A stretch of DNA of 64,000 nucleotides from contig NC_052482.1 of the NCBI RefSeq assembly GCF_009730915.1, positions 992,001 through 1,056,000 on the forward strand, given 5' to 3'. Positions 23,761 through 38,080 of the stretch are shown piece by piece (within the stretch, counting starts at the first letter, position 1; every line of letters begins with the position of its first letter). Made by a program: the position numbers and the translations under genes. The notes beneath the pieces were generated by a model. The model had not been told where the DNA came from. It saw only the letters and a list, made by a program, of their open reading frames with translations, and searched no databases. This stretch comes from Dioscorea cayenensis subsp. rotundata. Its lineage: Eukaryota; Streptophyta; Magnoliopsida; Dioscoreales; Dioscoreaceae.

Positions 23761-26133
23761 TGTTATTTATTACAACTTATTAATCATTTAATTTTTTAAA
23801 AAATAGATAAAATAATATTTATTAGTATTGTTATTTTGGTATTATACAAGAGGATGAAGATAATACACACCAAAAGTAATGAGACACCACTCAAATTCTC
23901 ATGAAAAAAATCTTATAATTTATTAATATTGCTAGAAAAAAGTCTATGTTGTTTAAATAGAAAAGAATAGTATTAATATTGTAAAAAAATAATAAAATGA
24001 TAAAAGTAAAAAAAAAATCAAATCAAATTTAGAAACCAACGAACATGAAAAACATATCAGAAAGGTTGATTAGGAAAGTTATAACCTTCTAGAGATTGAT
24101 AAGTCATTTTTCCTAAAATTTTAAATTATTTACTTTTAAATTTAAATTTATATAAAATTACTAAACTACCTCTAAACTTTCTCATTGGAATATTGACCAA
24201 AGCAGTAGGCTTGATACCATTAGTTATTAATATACAAGAAATGATAGATGCTTTTTCCTAAATTTTATCATATATACACACACATGTGACATGCATTATC
24301 TAAATTAGTGGCAAGGGTTTTTTTCCCAAGACAAAAACGGTAAACACCTTATCAAAAAACATACAGGTATAAAAGTGCACCATAACAATTATAGTTACTT
24401 GAATGATCTCGTTGGAATAAACCCCCATACTATGCAACCGAGAGGACAAGAGGTATTTCTCACACTGAGGTTTCACAGTGAACCAAATGCAATGCGAGTT
24501 AAAAGACTTGAGCTCGAGATCTATCAATCACACTACACAATAGTTACCGTTGAACTAGCCTACAATTTTTGACAAGGTTTCTCATGGTGTTCATTTGCTT
24601 GTCTTCTTGAATTTTTTTCTCTTAATTCATTATTATTAGGTGAATGGATAAAAACATATTTATTTATTTATTTATTAACATCTATTTATGGAAGAAAGGC
24701 TGATACCACACAAAAAAATTCATTATTTCTATTTAACTCCATAAATAATTTTTTTAAAATAGAAAACATTATAATTTTTAAATTTTAACAAGCAAAATTA
24801 TAGCCTCAAAAAAATTATAGCAAATATATAACCATTTACAAATATAAAAAAAACTTCAATAAAATGAAAATTTATAAATTTGATTTTAAACTATTTTTCT
24901 TTGAATGAATTGCAAGGTGTTCATATAGTTGAAATACCAAATTTACCCCTGCATTTGATGCACCCACTACTAATAATAAATAATGGTGAAGGATAAACCC
25001 AGGCTAGCAAGCCACTCTCTCGCTCAAAATGAATATATTTTGTATGTAATTTCACATACGTTTAAAGGGTATTATTGTCATTTCATTAGAACATAGAGGT
25101 CCGGATTGGTGAGGCGACTCGTGTTGGCAACACGAACAGGAAAGTTTTTAATGGTCCCTAAATTTCCAATTTTCATACTGAGAAAATATCAAAACTTTGT
25201 ACAATTAACACCCTATATTGTCAATATTATCATTTAGGCCTTAATTTTCCTAAATTTTAAATTATTCATTCTTTCCCAATTAACCCAAACCCATGCTATG
25301 TTTTACGAATAATTTAAAGAAAAAATATTAGAAATGCCTAAAATTTTTGTCAAATAACTTTTTTTTTCATAATAAGAAAATTTAAAATGGAGTAAAAAAA
25401 TATATTATAATTGAATTTTTTAGGTTTTTTTGATAAATAAGTGATAAATGCTCATTATTTAAGGAAAACGGGGGACATGAACTTTATGGTTTTCACCTTT
25501 TCGTGGCTTTTGAGATTATACATAAAAAAAAACATAAATTTGTTAAGAGGTTGTTGGTTTTAGTTCTTAACAATAAATTTGTTTTTATTTTATTATATTA
25601 TTCTTGAGCACATGAATAAAATAGATAAAAATATTTAAAAAAGCCATTGAGAGATGAGATGTATTTGATGGTTTACTTCAATTATTTAAGTTATTTTTTA
25701 TTTTTCTAAATTGGTGTTAAAAAGTATGACTAAATCTTTGTTAATAAATAAAGTATAATTTTTCTATTTTTGAAAACTAAAATATTATAAATTCAGGGGG
25801 TTATATGCTAAAAAAAGAAGAAAAAATCAAGAAAATAAATAAAAATCTTGGTGACCGTGTGGGCTTTGTGTGGCCTCTCCTCCCTCGTTATCTCCTTCGT
25901 TCCTCCCTCCAAAACCCTCATTTTTCTCCTCCAAATCCCTTGTTTTCTCTCTCGAATTCTCTGATTTAGCTTTGGATTTCTCCTTCTCGAGGGTTTGTGG
26001 AGCTTCTTCATCTCCAATCGGAGGATCCTCATCGCCATCGATGCTGTCGCGGAGGTCATTTAGTTGCCTTTTCATTCTCCGGTCACTGGAGATGCACTAA
26101 TCTTCGGGAGTCCATGAGATTTCGTGGATTTCG
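23761..26133. other. Intergenic and RSH1 leader
   Basis: AT-rich spacer. About 24300-24558 on the minus strand resembles a SINE-like tRNA-derived repeat (GGCTAGTTCAACGGTAAC, then ATCTCGAGCTCAAG), but without a convincing tail or TSD. The GC-richer stretch from about 25850 is presumably the RSH1 leader. No other gene is supported. Confidence 0.5.
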
Positions 26134-29100
26134 ATGGCTTCGGTGCCGTCGATGTCTGGTAGGTTTCTTGCTCGGGTTGGCTGTGTTTTGATTTGTTGTG
26201 GTTTTGGTTTTTTGGTGTTTTTTTTTCGAAGATTTATTAGGGTTTTGAATTTGGTTGGGTTTTGTAGTGCCGGTGGAGTGCGTGAATTTGTGCAAGGTTT
26301 TGAAAGGGGAAGGTGCTGGGCGGTACGAGTGTAGTGTGTTGTCTTGCGCTTGGAAGGCGCCGAGGGTACTCACCGGATCGCTGGCTAGCACTCCGTTACC
26401 TCAGAGCTCGTCGAGTAGCTGTAATTGGCGCTCTCGGAGGCAGTGGCGGCGGCAGTCTCATTGCCCAAGCACTGTGAGCTCTCTTTGTCGTGCTGTGACT
26501 GTTTGCTTTAGTTAAGTTGTTTACATGTTTGGTTTGAATAGGATTTTGATGAGAAGATGGATTTTTTTGGTATTTTTTTTATGGAGAATACCTGTTCGTT
26601 GAATCTGTAACATTATCTGATAGGAATGTCTTAGAACCATAAAATCATGTTTGCTAAATGTTAACTTGATAAGCAATGTATGAGTAATGATAAAATATTG
26701 GCAACAATGTTTTCTTGACAGCATATTATCTGCTAAACTAGGGTTTTCTTGACACAAGATTAAAAATGTACCCTTGTAGTGGTTGTTGCAGGAGAAAATC
26801 TTTGCATTGTATCAACTTGTGGAGGGTCATTTTTCCATGCGAGGAACATAATTATTTATGAACTCATCCTCGCTTGATAAAGACCCTCTGTTGTATAGTG
26901 AGACAAGTGCCACTGTAGCCTATGCATTCTTATATTTGTCTGCTCAATCGTTCTGTGTATTACTAGAATTGAGGATTTATATGCTAGATTAGTCATTAGA
27001 GAATGTATTTAATGCTAGCTTTATACATAATGCTATAAGTCATGCACTTTATGTAACCTTGATTATAATATTTGATAATATTCGTAGCCTTAGCTTGTTG
27101 ATTTATTTGAAAAATAATAGTTTTCAAGTATAAATAGTGGGATACCTACTTTGCTTCTTTCGCAGGCTAGCGATAGGCATGAAGCCTTTAATTCCAGGAA
27201 CCACTACTCTAGAGAATATGCTGATACACTGCTCACTGCAACATATATACACTCACGCAGGACCCTTCTTTCTGGGAAAACATGGAAGCTGTGTTGTAAT
27301 TCCTCATCTTCAGAATCATTTGATTCAATTTCTCCAGAATCTCTCTGGGAGGTATCAAGAAAATCTCTATGATAATATGCTTATTAAGTTGTTGATATGT
27401 TTCTTTTGTAGAAGAGTACTCTTTGCTGTTTTATGCTTTGTTGGTCTTCCCAGTAGATAAATAGAATGCATACTATAATTATTACTGATTAATTTTGGTT
27501 GACGTCAATTCTTGAAATATTTGGTCAACAATTGACAGTTATTCTTGTTGGTCATTGTCCCTTATCCTTGCGTTGTCCTTTCCTCTTTGTTCCATATTTT
27601 CATGTGGGGACAGGCAAAGAAAAAGACAAAAGCCACATTAGGCTTTATTGCTTAGAAGATTTTGCTGTGAGACAAATGTTTGTTAATCCACTGTAACGAC
27701 CTGGTTCAGTCTCTTTTATTTCTCCTTTTGATTGCATCTGTTTTATCTTTTCCTTTGTTCAAGTATATATTACTCTGACCAAAATTGTTATCATAATGAT
27801 TATTATTCAATATTTCGTGATGATAAAGGCTATCTTCTTTGTTACGAGCTTGTGAACTTTGATGTCTTTGTGATAGAATGCTTTCTCATGGCACTATTCC
27901 ACTTGACTTATCTTCTCAGAGTTTATGCTTTCTTGTTTATCTATCATCTATCTTCAAGAGACTTTCCTTGGCTTTTCTTACAAGTAATTTTTTTCTCTTC
28001 TTATGTTGCTTTTTATTTGTGCAACAGGACCTGAAACCAACTATATCATATCTTGCACCAGATGAGTTGAAGTTAGTGCATAATGCCTTGAAGGTAGGTA
28101 TATTTTAGAGATTCACGTGGTTTGTACTTTAATCATGCCGTTGGGCTCTCCATTAAAAATTATATGCAGTGATGCTATGCTTTCTGTCCGATTAGATGTA
28201 GTGATTACTGATTAAATCTAAACATGAGTATTTGTGCAGCTTGCATTTGAAGCACACAATGGTCAGAGGAGGCGAAGTGGTGAACCCTTTATCATTCATC
28301 CAGTTGAAGTTGCTCGTATTCTTGGAGAACATGTAAGTTTTAATCTTGAGAAGTAAATGCATGTTAGAAACTACGTTCCTTGGCATCTGAAGTTCATTTC
28401 ATTGATGGTCGTCTTCATATATGAGATTCAAAACAATTTTACTTACCTAGGAATTGGACTGGGAATCTGTGGCTGCTGGCCTACTGCATGATACGGTTGA
28501 AGACACAAATGTTGTTACATTTGAGAGGATAGAAAAAGAGTTTGGTGCTACTGTACGGCACATTGTCGAGGGAGAGACCAAGGTAAATTAATGCTTTAGT
28601 ATCTTGTTCCATATAATGGACCCCAATTTCGTATGTGCAGTATGTTCATTCGATTCTCAACAAAAGGTCTCCAAGCTTGGAAAGCTTCAGTGTAAAGACA
28701 AAAAAAGTTCAGTGCAAGATGTGAAGGCCGAAGACTTGAGGCAAATGTTTCTTGCTATGACAGAAGAGGTCTCTTAACTACTTGCTCTCTGGATCTGAAC
28801 TAACATTAATCACCAGCATTGGAGCTTATTGAACCAATGTCTCTTTTAGGTCCGAGTTATTATTGTCAAGTTAGCTGACAGATTGCATAACATGCGTACT
28901 CTTGCACATATGCCACAACACAAGCAGGTATTTACTTTCCATTATTTGTTTTATGTCTGGTGATTTACTGCCATTTATTAACAAGTTTTGTGCCATATTC
29001 AGTCCAGCATTTCACTGGAGACGCTACAGGTGTTTGCTCCTTTAGCAAAGCTCCTTGGGATGTACCAGATTAAGGCATGTCTATAGCAACTCCTTTCGTA

Positions 29101-32100
29101 ATCCTCTCTCATTTTTAGAAGCACATATGGGTCTTTTAGAAAATTTAAGGAATACATGAAAATCCTATAAATTCTCAACTTCAAACCAGTAATAAATTTT
29201 GGTAAGGCAATTTTGGACAATTAATGTGCACGCTAAACCTGTCAGAGGTTTGTCATGAATGGTTGGATGACAGTTCAAGATTTTCTGTGATATTTAGAAA
29301 AGCGTCAATAAGTTGATAGAAGGAAACATTATGGTGCTACTTTTTTTTTTTTGAATAATTTAACCATGAAGCTATGCCATGCTTTGCTTATGATTAGTCT
29401 TACAATTATCAATATCTGATGCTTCTGAAAACTGCTAGGTAATCCAATCTTTTTAGTAGCATTACTGTTCCTTTTGTTCCTAGTCTCACATCTTCTTGAC
29501 TTGCATGCCTTGTGCAGGCAGAATTGGAATTCCTCTCTTTCATGTATACCAATGCTCAGGAGTTCACTGACCTGAAGAAAAGAGTTGAAGATCTTTATAA
29601 AGAGCACGAGAAAGAACTCATGGAGGTAATCCACGATAAATTGTATTCTGGTAATGCTTGATATCTCTCATCATGCTTTTTTGCATGAGCATTTTTACCT
29701 TTTCTTGCCATGCATCTTCTATTCAGGCTGAGAAAATACTGAGGCAAAAAATCATGGAAGATCAGTTTTTGGATCTTGTGGCCGTGAAAACAGAAGTCCG
29801 TTCTGTGTGCAAAGAACTATACAGGTTGAGTCATGACCTGCTTCTTTTCTTGCCTTTTTCTTGTCTTTCTTTTATTATTTTTTAACTTAAGAGAACTTAA
29901 ACCGGGGGATTGCTTTTAAGTGCTAATTTGAAATGACACAATGTTACTAACTCTGCACAGTTATAATTTTCAGCAGCATTAGAGAAAAGAATATCAAAGT
30001 TTTGGAGGTGGTTGTATAAAGTTTTATTTAATTCTTGAGCCCATTCTTAATTGAGAAGAATATATAATCAATCCTTAAACAATTCAAGGTCACAAAAGAT
30101 ATATTTCATGTCTTGTTCATGTGGTTACTTGCATAATTTGGTTAATTTTGGCACAAGCAGATACAATCTGTGATAAATACATACCTAATCTTGTATTAGT
30201 GATTTTGAGTTTTGAGAGGATCCTTTTGTTATTTGATTGCTGGAAGATCTCAAAGGAAGTGAAGAATGTGTGTGATACTTCTGAAGTTCAATTTCTAGGA
30301 CTTTTGGGAGTCTAAAAAAATTGTGAAATTGGTTACCATTTAATATGAGTTTGACTGGTCAATTGTGGCATGTCGTAACTTATTTTTCTCGTAGTACGTG
30401 GTATTTGCAGTGTTGATAGCACATGATAGGTGTCTATATTGAAGAAACATACTAACATAATTTTGGGTACATCTGAGCTGAAAATAATATATAAGTTTAT
30501 ACCATGCTGCAAGTGTGTACAACCACGTATAATTTATGTTCATATAACTGTTCCCCTTAGACCTTAGTGGATTGAGCAAAATGTTGCATGTTTATAGTTT
30601 AGCAAATTCCTTGCTGCCAAAATTGTTTATGACCTTGTTCTAATGCCATTCTCTCCATTAGATTGGGCATTCACACTTTTGTGTTGTTGCAGCATATATA
30701 AAGCTGTGTTGAAATCTAAAGGGTCTATTAAGGAGGTCAACCAAATTGCCCAGGTTTGTTTAATATGTAACTCACAGAACAGGACACATCCATTTCAATG
30801 AAATTTGGTATAACGGTATCTTTTAATTCATTTTACCAGCTTCGTATCATCATAAAACCAAAAACATGCGTTGGAGTTGGGCCTCTATGTAGTGCTCAAC
30901 AGGTGAAGCATTGAACCTCACCCTTTGCTCATTTTATTTGCTTGAATTTTGATTTATGCTCTTCCAATGTTTTCTTGGTGTAGATTTGCTACCATGTCCT
31001 TGGCCTCGTTCATGAAATCTGGACCCCCATTCCTCGAGCTGTGAGTTTCTAATTATGTGCCTTCTTGTTAGCTCTTTTGATTAGATTTCCTGAATTTGAT
31101 AAACTCTTGTTTGTGATTAATAGGTGAAAGATTACATAGCAACCCCAAAACCTAATGGTTATCAAAGTTTGCACACCACGGTGATACCATTTTTATATGA
31201 AAGCATGTTTCGTCTAGAAGTTCAGGTAATTTAGTTATGCATCCAATGATTTTTTGAAAGTCCAGCCTCCTAGCCAGTACCAGTATTTTGCGGCTATTTT
31301 AGCCTTGTTTTGGTTCCTTCATTCCTATTCCAGTCTCTGCTGGTACTAAGCTTTAGTATGCTTGTGGGCTTTGGCAGGTGAGAACTGAAGAAATGGACCT
31401 AATAGCTGAGAGAGGTATTGCTGCCCATTACAGTGGAAAAGGAAACTTTTCTGGTGTGGTTGGACATGGAGTACATAATGGTAGAAATCCAAAAGGAAAA
31501 ACTGTCTGCTTGAACAATGCTGATATTGCTCTTAGGGTACCTATTTTGCTCTGATACCTGGTGAAATTCAGTAGTTGTATTGTGCTTCATGTCAACCTTT
31601 TCCATTTCAAATTGATGATACTTAAAATCCTGTGTCTTTTCTAGATTGGTTGGCTCAATGCTATTAGAGAATGGCAAGAGGAGTTTGTTGGGAACATGAG
31701 TTCTAGGGAATTTGTGGATACAATAATGAGAGACCTTTTGGGAAGCCGTGTTTTTGTTTTTACACCAAAAGGAGAGGTATGATATGTCTCAAATGATATG
31801 TTTGTTGCAGAGAATAACGCATCTTTATACGATCTGGTACATACTATTGTATGCAGATTAAAAATCTTCCCAAGGGTGCTACTGTTATTGATTATGCTTA
31901 CCTTATACATACTGAGATTGGCAACAAAATGGTCGCTGCAAAGGTCCCTTTTTTTTTCCATTCGTTTGCTTCTAGAATTCCAATTAAGACTTTTCATTAT
32001 GCTGATTTAAGTCTTTTTTTATGATAGGTCAACGGCAATCTTGTTTCACCTATGCATGTGCTTGCAAATGCTGAAGTTGTGGAGATCATTACATACAATG

Positions 32101-33846
32101 TAACTTTACAGAGTATTTTATCATGTGTTTTGTCACTAGTGCATTTTTGGTTATCATTTGAGTGTTGAATATACTTCTTCAAAAAATAAGAAAAAAGAGA
32201 AATAAGGGGTATGTTGAATAAAACTTCTGCTACTCAACTAGGAATCAATTTATTCGTGTATTACCCATGCTGACCTAAAAATATTGCCATTTCTCATATT
32301 TCCGAGGAGGCTAAGTTGCTCTATGCCATCACCTTTAGTAAACCCTTGTGAACTAAATTGTTAGAGAGGTTGAGATGTAAACATTTTTGCCAGGTGGTTA
32401 GGGGTGGGTCATGTGGAGGCTGGTGCCATGAACGTGCCAAGAGTAATAATCATGGGTAGAGAAAGGTTTTATATGAAGCTGCATTGGATTAAATAATCTC
32501 ATCCATCTCCTTGTTTTGTCTTTCAAAGGCCCATGTGAAATGCCTACGTCAATTGTCTTGGAAAAGATTCATATTAGTTTTACACACATGTTGAAGTTAT
32601 CTCCTGCAGGCATTATCAAGCAAATCTGCTTTTCAGCGGCACCAGCAGTGGTTGCAGCATGCAAAGACTCGCAGTGCTCGACACAAAATCATGAAAGTAA
32701 GCATCTTTATGTTCTACCTCGGTCGTGTTTGATTTTGGTTGCTAACCAAATGCCTTGGAATTCCAGTTCTTGAGAGAGCAAGCTGCGCTTTCGGCCTCTG
32801 AAATTACTGCAGACACAGTAAATGACTTTGTCGCAGATCTAGAAGATGATGGTGACTATGAAGAAATATCCACAAGTCCTCCCCAGAAGAGCAAATCTTT
32901 GTGGGAAAGAATTCTTATGAACATCGAGGAGCTATCTTCTGCAAAGAAAGGTCAGGAGGATCTTGTGCCTGTCCGAAACTCTATTGCCACCCCTAAGGTT
33001 AATGGTAAACACAACAAAAACATTCAGAATATTAGCCTGAAGGTTAACGGCAATCCGGTTGTTTCTGATGGTATTGTTGAGTTTATACATGCCAATGCTC
33101 CTTTATATAAAGAAGTTGTGCCCAGTTTAGAGAGCTGGAAAGCAGGGAAAGTTGCAATGTGGCATAATGTGGAAGGGTGCTCAGTTCAGTGGCTCTGCAT
33201 TTTATGTATTGATCGAAAAGGTGAGCCTTTGTTGTTAATTGCATACTTTCAAAAGTATCGTACATAGATTTCATATAAGCTCTTTAATGTAAAATGTTAA
33301 CCATGAAATCTATAAGCAGCAGGATAAACATTTAGCACATTTGAACTTCCAGTTCTTTTTTCATTCTGTTAATTTTGCGAAGCTCTCATTTCAACCAAAC
33401 TAAATGCTCTATTCCTTTTGCATTCACAGGCATGATGGCCGAAGTAACATCAGCATTGACAGCGGTCGGGATCATGATATGTTCCTGTGTGGTGAGTGAT
33501 TATAGAATTTTCGAGTTTATTTTGCAGTCTTCTTTCCTTCTCTCAATTGCAGTTCCTATTTGTTCATATTAAACAGGCAGAGATTGACCGAAGAAAAGGA
33601 ATGGGTGTGCTGTTATTTCAAGTGGAAGGATCTGATGCCAATCTGGTAACTTTCAATTATAAACTTTTGATCAAATGCCACCGAGACGATCATTTTGTCG
33701 CTCTGAATCTCATCATTAGTTTACCTGGAATTGGTTTTCAGGTGGATGCATGCGCAAGTTTGGATGTGATCGTCGGTGTCCTGGGTTGGTCCATGGGTTG
33801 CAGTTGGTCAAGCCCATTGGATGATCACTCCTTCCTTGAATGCTAA
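26134..33846 (+). CDS. RSH1: RSH1, chloroplast RelA/SpoT homologue ((p)ppGpp hydrolase), complete
   Basis: RSH1 controls plastid (p)ppGpp, the stringent-response alarmone; plant RSH1 is known mainly as a hydrolase. Twenty-four exons: 26134-26158, 26268-26473, 27166-27351, 28028-28093, 28240-28332, 28451-28582, 28667-28768, 28850-28927, 29003-29074, 29518-29625, 29727-29824, 30693-30753, 30840-30902, 30984-31040, 31124-31225, 31378-31536, 31645-31776, 31857-31943, 32028-32099, 32610-32696, 32767-33220, 33430-33491, 33577-33645, 33742-33846. Sum 2,676 nt, 891 aa (Arabidopsis RSH1 is 884). Start [20 protein letters not shown] and end [11 protein letters not shown]...FLEC match RSH1. HD hydrolase about 160-310 with HDTVED (205-210) and [11 protein letters not shown]; synthetase-like region about 390-510 with [12 protein letters not shown] about 568-632; ACT at the C-terminus. 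The synthetase metal-site region is degenerate (NQIAQLRIII). Intron 9 starts with GC. Confidence 0.96.
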
Positions 33847-34659
33847 GGAGTCAGAAACAAACATGATTGTAAGTACTGTGATTTTGTTATTCAGAAAGCA
33901 ATAGTTTTACTAGTGAAAAGTGAGTTTTAAAATTTATTTATTGAAGAAAAGCCATATAAAATAAACCAACAGCAGCTAATTGAGCTAGCTTGTGAAATGA
34001 GGAGAATGTACATAGTTTTGAGAGAAAGAGAGAGAGAGTAAACAAACAGAGCCTTTTATTATTTAGCATGAATTTCATTTATATAGGTTCCATTTTGTTA
34101 AAATTGGAGCAGGATATTATTAGAACATAAATTGTTATTCAAATTCTGTGTTTATTAATATTTCCTGTGTATATGTTTCAATTATGTGATTAGATTTTTT
34201 TAAAAAAATATTTTTTATAATATCTTAATTGTGAGGTTGCTTTATATGAGTTATGTCTTTGCCTAAAATTAGTTAATTTTTTAACTAATTTTGTTGTTTA
34301 AAAATAAAATCAAATGATCCTTATGGCCTTATGGTATTGATTTCTCAAAAGCAATTTTTTTTTGTCTAGAATAGAGAATTTAAATGGAAAGTTTTTGAAT
34401 AAAGTCCATTCTTAGGGTTTTTTGTTTTCGCTTTATACAAAGAAAAAGGCAAAGTGACCATATAAATAATTATTATGTTTGACATTTCTATTGGGATCTC
34501 ATTACATTAGCATCATTTTAATGATGTGGAAAGTTAGATCTTTGGTATAAATGAATAGTATTATTTAACAAATAAAATTTTAGCAAATGTCGAGGAGAAA
34601 TTATTGACTTGATTTGGAGAATAATGTTGTATAGAAGAGGACTCACTAACATACGGATA

Positions 34660-34955
34660 AAATAGGTTTAATTGCTGTATATGTCTCTATAATTATGTAT
34701 TTTCTGGTTCTTTTAGTCTTTATAATATTTTTAGGTATAATTAAGTCTTTAGATTTAGTCGAATTAGGTCATTTTAGTCCGATGTGTTGATGGGCAAGTG
34801 TAAATTATAAGGATTTAATTGTATCTAAAAATATTTTTGTGGATTAGAACGATCCAATTCAACTAAATATGAAGATTTAATTGTACTTAAAAATATTAGA
34901 AAGGACTAAAAAGATAGAAAATATATAATTATAAGAATCTGTATAAAATATGATA
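34660..34955. mobile_element. Foldback MITE with roughly 110-bp inverted arms
   Basis: The left arm (CTATAATTATGTATTTTCTGG...TCTTTTAGTC...ATATTTTTAGGTATAATTAAG...TTTAGTCGAATTAGGTC) is matched by the reverse complement of the right arm with about 80 percent identity. The borders are approximate; ATAAAATAG / ATAAAATAT could be a degraded target duplication. Confidence 0.65.
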
Positions 34956-34981
34956 GAATTATAAAAGCTATTTGATTATTA

Positions 34982-35275
34982 CTCCCTTTGGTTTTTTTCA
35001 CTTGTCCCATTATATAGTTTTTTTTTAATTTGTCCATTTAAAAAAATTTTATGAAATATGAAATATTATTTTTTTTAAAAAAAATTATTTTTTATATGTA
35101 ATATATTTTTATAATTTTTAAGGAATTATTCAATCACACATTTTTAAAAACAAATTTTAAATAAAATAATTTTAGAAATTTAATACAATTCACTTAAATT
35201 TCAATCAATTTTTTTAATCAATATGAATAAAGTAAAATAAACTAGTAAAAAATACTGAAAAAAATTATTTAGTAA
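34982..35275. mobile_element. Stowaway-like MITE, degenerate right end
   Basis: It begins TA then CTCCCTTTGGTTTTTTTCAC, like the Stowaway CTCCCTCCGT end. The right end near 35260-35275 is poorly preserved. Confidence 0.4.
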
Positions 35276-36123
35276 ATTTTGTGAAATATGTTTCTTTTAA
35301 GTTTTAACCATGATTCTAGAGATTTTTCCTTGCAGGTTCACTTACCAAAATTTGTAACCATACACGCATCTCACTAGTTTTAATTATTATTATTATATAA
35401 TTTATCAATGCCAAAAGTCCCAAAAGTTGATACTAAAGTCAAAACAGTAATATTAATTTTTTTTTAATTTTAAATAATATAATACATATTTTTTATCCAT
35501 TAATAACAGTATAATTTTTATAAAAAATAGTTATTTTTTTAAAATTATTTCTATTTTATATTTTTTTTTTAATATTAATATTATAAATAATTTTTAAAAA
35601 AATAATAATAAATATTTTTTGATGTTAGAAAATAACAGATAAAAAAAATAGAGAGAGTACAAGTAATTAGAAAATAAGTACAATTTACTACTATTAAGTA
35701 ATTAATTATGGTTATTTTTCTAAATTTAAAATTCCCAAAAGTGAGAGTTAAGTCAAAGTCACTGTCTAATGCACCACTCATTGGTGGTATGGTACTATTA
35801 CTATATATATATATATATATATGTCAAATTCAATGAATTTAGGAAACCAAAAACCTTTGAACAGTCAAAGTGATACTAAATAAGAGTTATGAGATGTACT
35901 TAAAACATAAATAAAATTAAATAAATAAGCATATATTCCATGCTTCAATTTGTACTGAATTTTATTTATTTATTTTTAAAATTGAAAAAAAGGACGACAT
36001 GGTTTGGGGCGGTGCCTCCTAATTCCCAAGCCAGCGACAATCCCGGGAACTAAACGTGTCACTAATTCCACAAACCTTAAACACTAATTATGATGCTAAT
36101 TAAATAGTTAATATTAAATATTA

Positions 36124-36402
36124 CCATCTCCGTTGCTTTTTACTTTTCTTATTTTTTAGGTTTTTCTTTTATTTTTTTAACCAATCCATTTAGGAATTTT
36201 GTATAATATTAAATATTTTTTTTTTAAAAAAAATTAAATATATTTTTACAACTTATAATAAATTCAAAACATATTTTAAATAAAAATAATATTGAAAAGT
36301 TAATATAATTTTTATAAATTTTAGATTAGCAATTAATTTCAATCAATTTTTTTAATCGATATAAATTAGATAAAATTAATTAGTAAAAAAAAACGGAGAG
36401 AA
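36124..36402. mobile_element. Stowaway-like (Tc1/mariner) MITE
   Basis: The left end is CCATCTCCGTTGC after TA, and the right end ACGGAGAGAA is followed by TA. Size is 279 bp, AT-rich inside, with a partly complementary interior, as expected for Stowaway elements. Confidence 0.6.
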
Positions 36403-38080
36403 TAATTCCTTTTTATTAATCACCACTAGAAAACTTTGTATTCAATGTAATTTGATATTTTAATATAAAGTAAAACACATAAATTTAAAAGATTCTATCA
36501 AAAAATTGTTATTGAAACCAGGTATATTATATTGAAATATATTTTCAAAAATATATTATTTGCTAATTAACTCATATATATATATATATATATATATTGA
36601 TGTAACTTAGACTAAGAGGTTATTCACAACTCATAAAATTTATATGTAATATATTGCAACCAAGTATATAAAGCTTAAATTTATATGTATTTTTAAAAAA
36701 TAATTTGTTATAATTTTTAAATTTAATAACATCAAATAACACATATGACTACATGAGCTCATGAGCTATTATTCATAGCACCGACTCTTTAAAACATTAA
36801 AAGAACGTTTTTTTTCTTTTAAATTACTTAATACTAATTTTCATCTATCAATCACACTTCTCTTGCCTTTATTATCGCCAACAACATTAGGATGCTAATT
36901 AATTAGTTAATGCTAATTCCTATCCATTAATCACATTTCTCTTGTCTACATTATCAATAATCCCTAATCCTTAGAGTTTTTTTCTATCATAAATAAATAG
37001 TTTTTATTTTATTTATACTGTTACTCTCTTTTGTATTTCTTCTTGAGTTTTTTCATATAAATTTAAACTATATCTATTTATATAGTTTGGAATAGAACTA
37101 ATAAATATGAAGTACTATGATAAGACAATTTATAACCTTGTATTGAGATTATTTATTTCCATTGCTACTCTTTCTTTATATAAATTTATTAAAACAAATA
37201 GATAAATCAGTTGTGAAACTACAATGAAAACTAAGGGGTGGTGACTTCAATCTAAATAAAATATACATATGACAAACAACTACCACTAATATCATGAATG
37301 TAGGAATGAAGTTGTTTATTGAAGATTTTCTTTAAAAAAAAAAACATCGTAATAAATTTTAATAAAGTGAAATAGCTTATTAGGATAAAATCTAAAATAC
37401 AAGACTTTGGTTAAAATTTGGCTAGGGCTAAAAGCGTGCTTGAGGACTCCCTTAACCCATCCTCAACCCCCGGATAAAATAAAAATAAAAATAATTACTA
37501 GTTTGAAAAATAAACTTTGTAAAGAAATAAATTATTTGGACCGGAGGGAGTATCATAAAAAATATTTATTGAATAAATCAGATATCTCATTTTGAAATTT
37601 GATTTTAAACCTGTAATTATCGTAAGCCGCCCATGTGGTTAAAAGAAAAAAACAATTAAGATGCTTCTTAATCACTTAATTCTAATTTATTCATCCATTA
37701 ATCACCCCTTCTCTTGTGTTCACTATCATCAATTTCCTCATCATTAAATTCTATTAATTAGGATTATTCCTTAATCAACTTCATGCTAATCCCATCTACA
37801 AAATCCACACATTCATGACTTCCATTACTTCATAAGATGGCCCTGCTTGTTTTTTTTTTTGGTCTGTTTCCACACAGTGGGGCTCCACCCAAAAATTAAT
37901 CACGCACGAAACAGAAAATGTCGTTTTCTTTAGCATAATTGACCACGAAACTGCCATATAATTACAACCATGCCATTCATATTCTGAAACCGCTGCTTGT
38001 GGCCGCCGCTTGTAATCTTGAGATTGTCCGAATCCACTTCAATTTGTTTATTTTATTTTATTTTTAAAACTATGATTTTG

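Noticed and set aside
24300-24558. Possible SINE or tRNA-like repeat
   Set aside because: Box-like motifs are degenerate and no target duplication or tail was found, so it is only mentioned in the spacer entry.
25808-26391. Several overlapping frames on both strands around the RSH1 start
   Set aside because: Low-complexity Ser/Pro- or Lys/Glu-rich shadows of the leader and first exons; only the RSH1 frame matches a known family.
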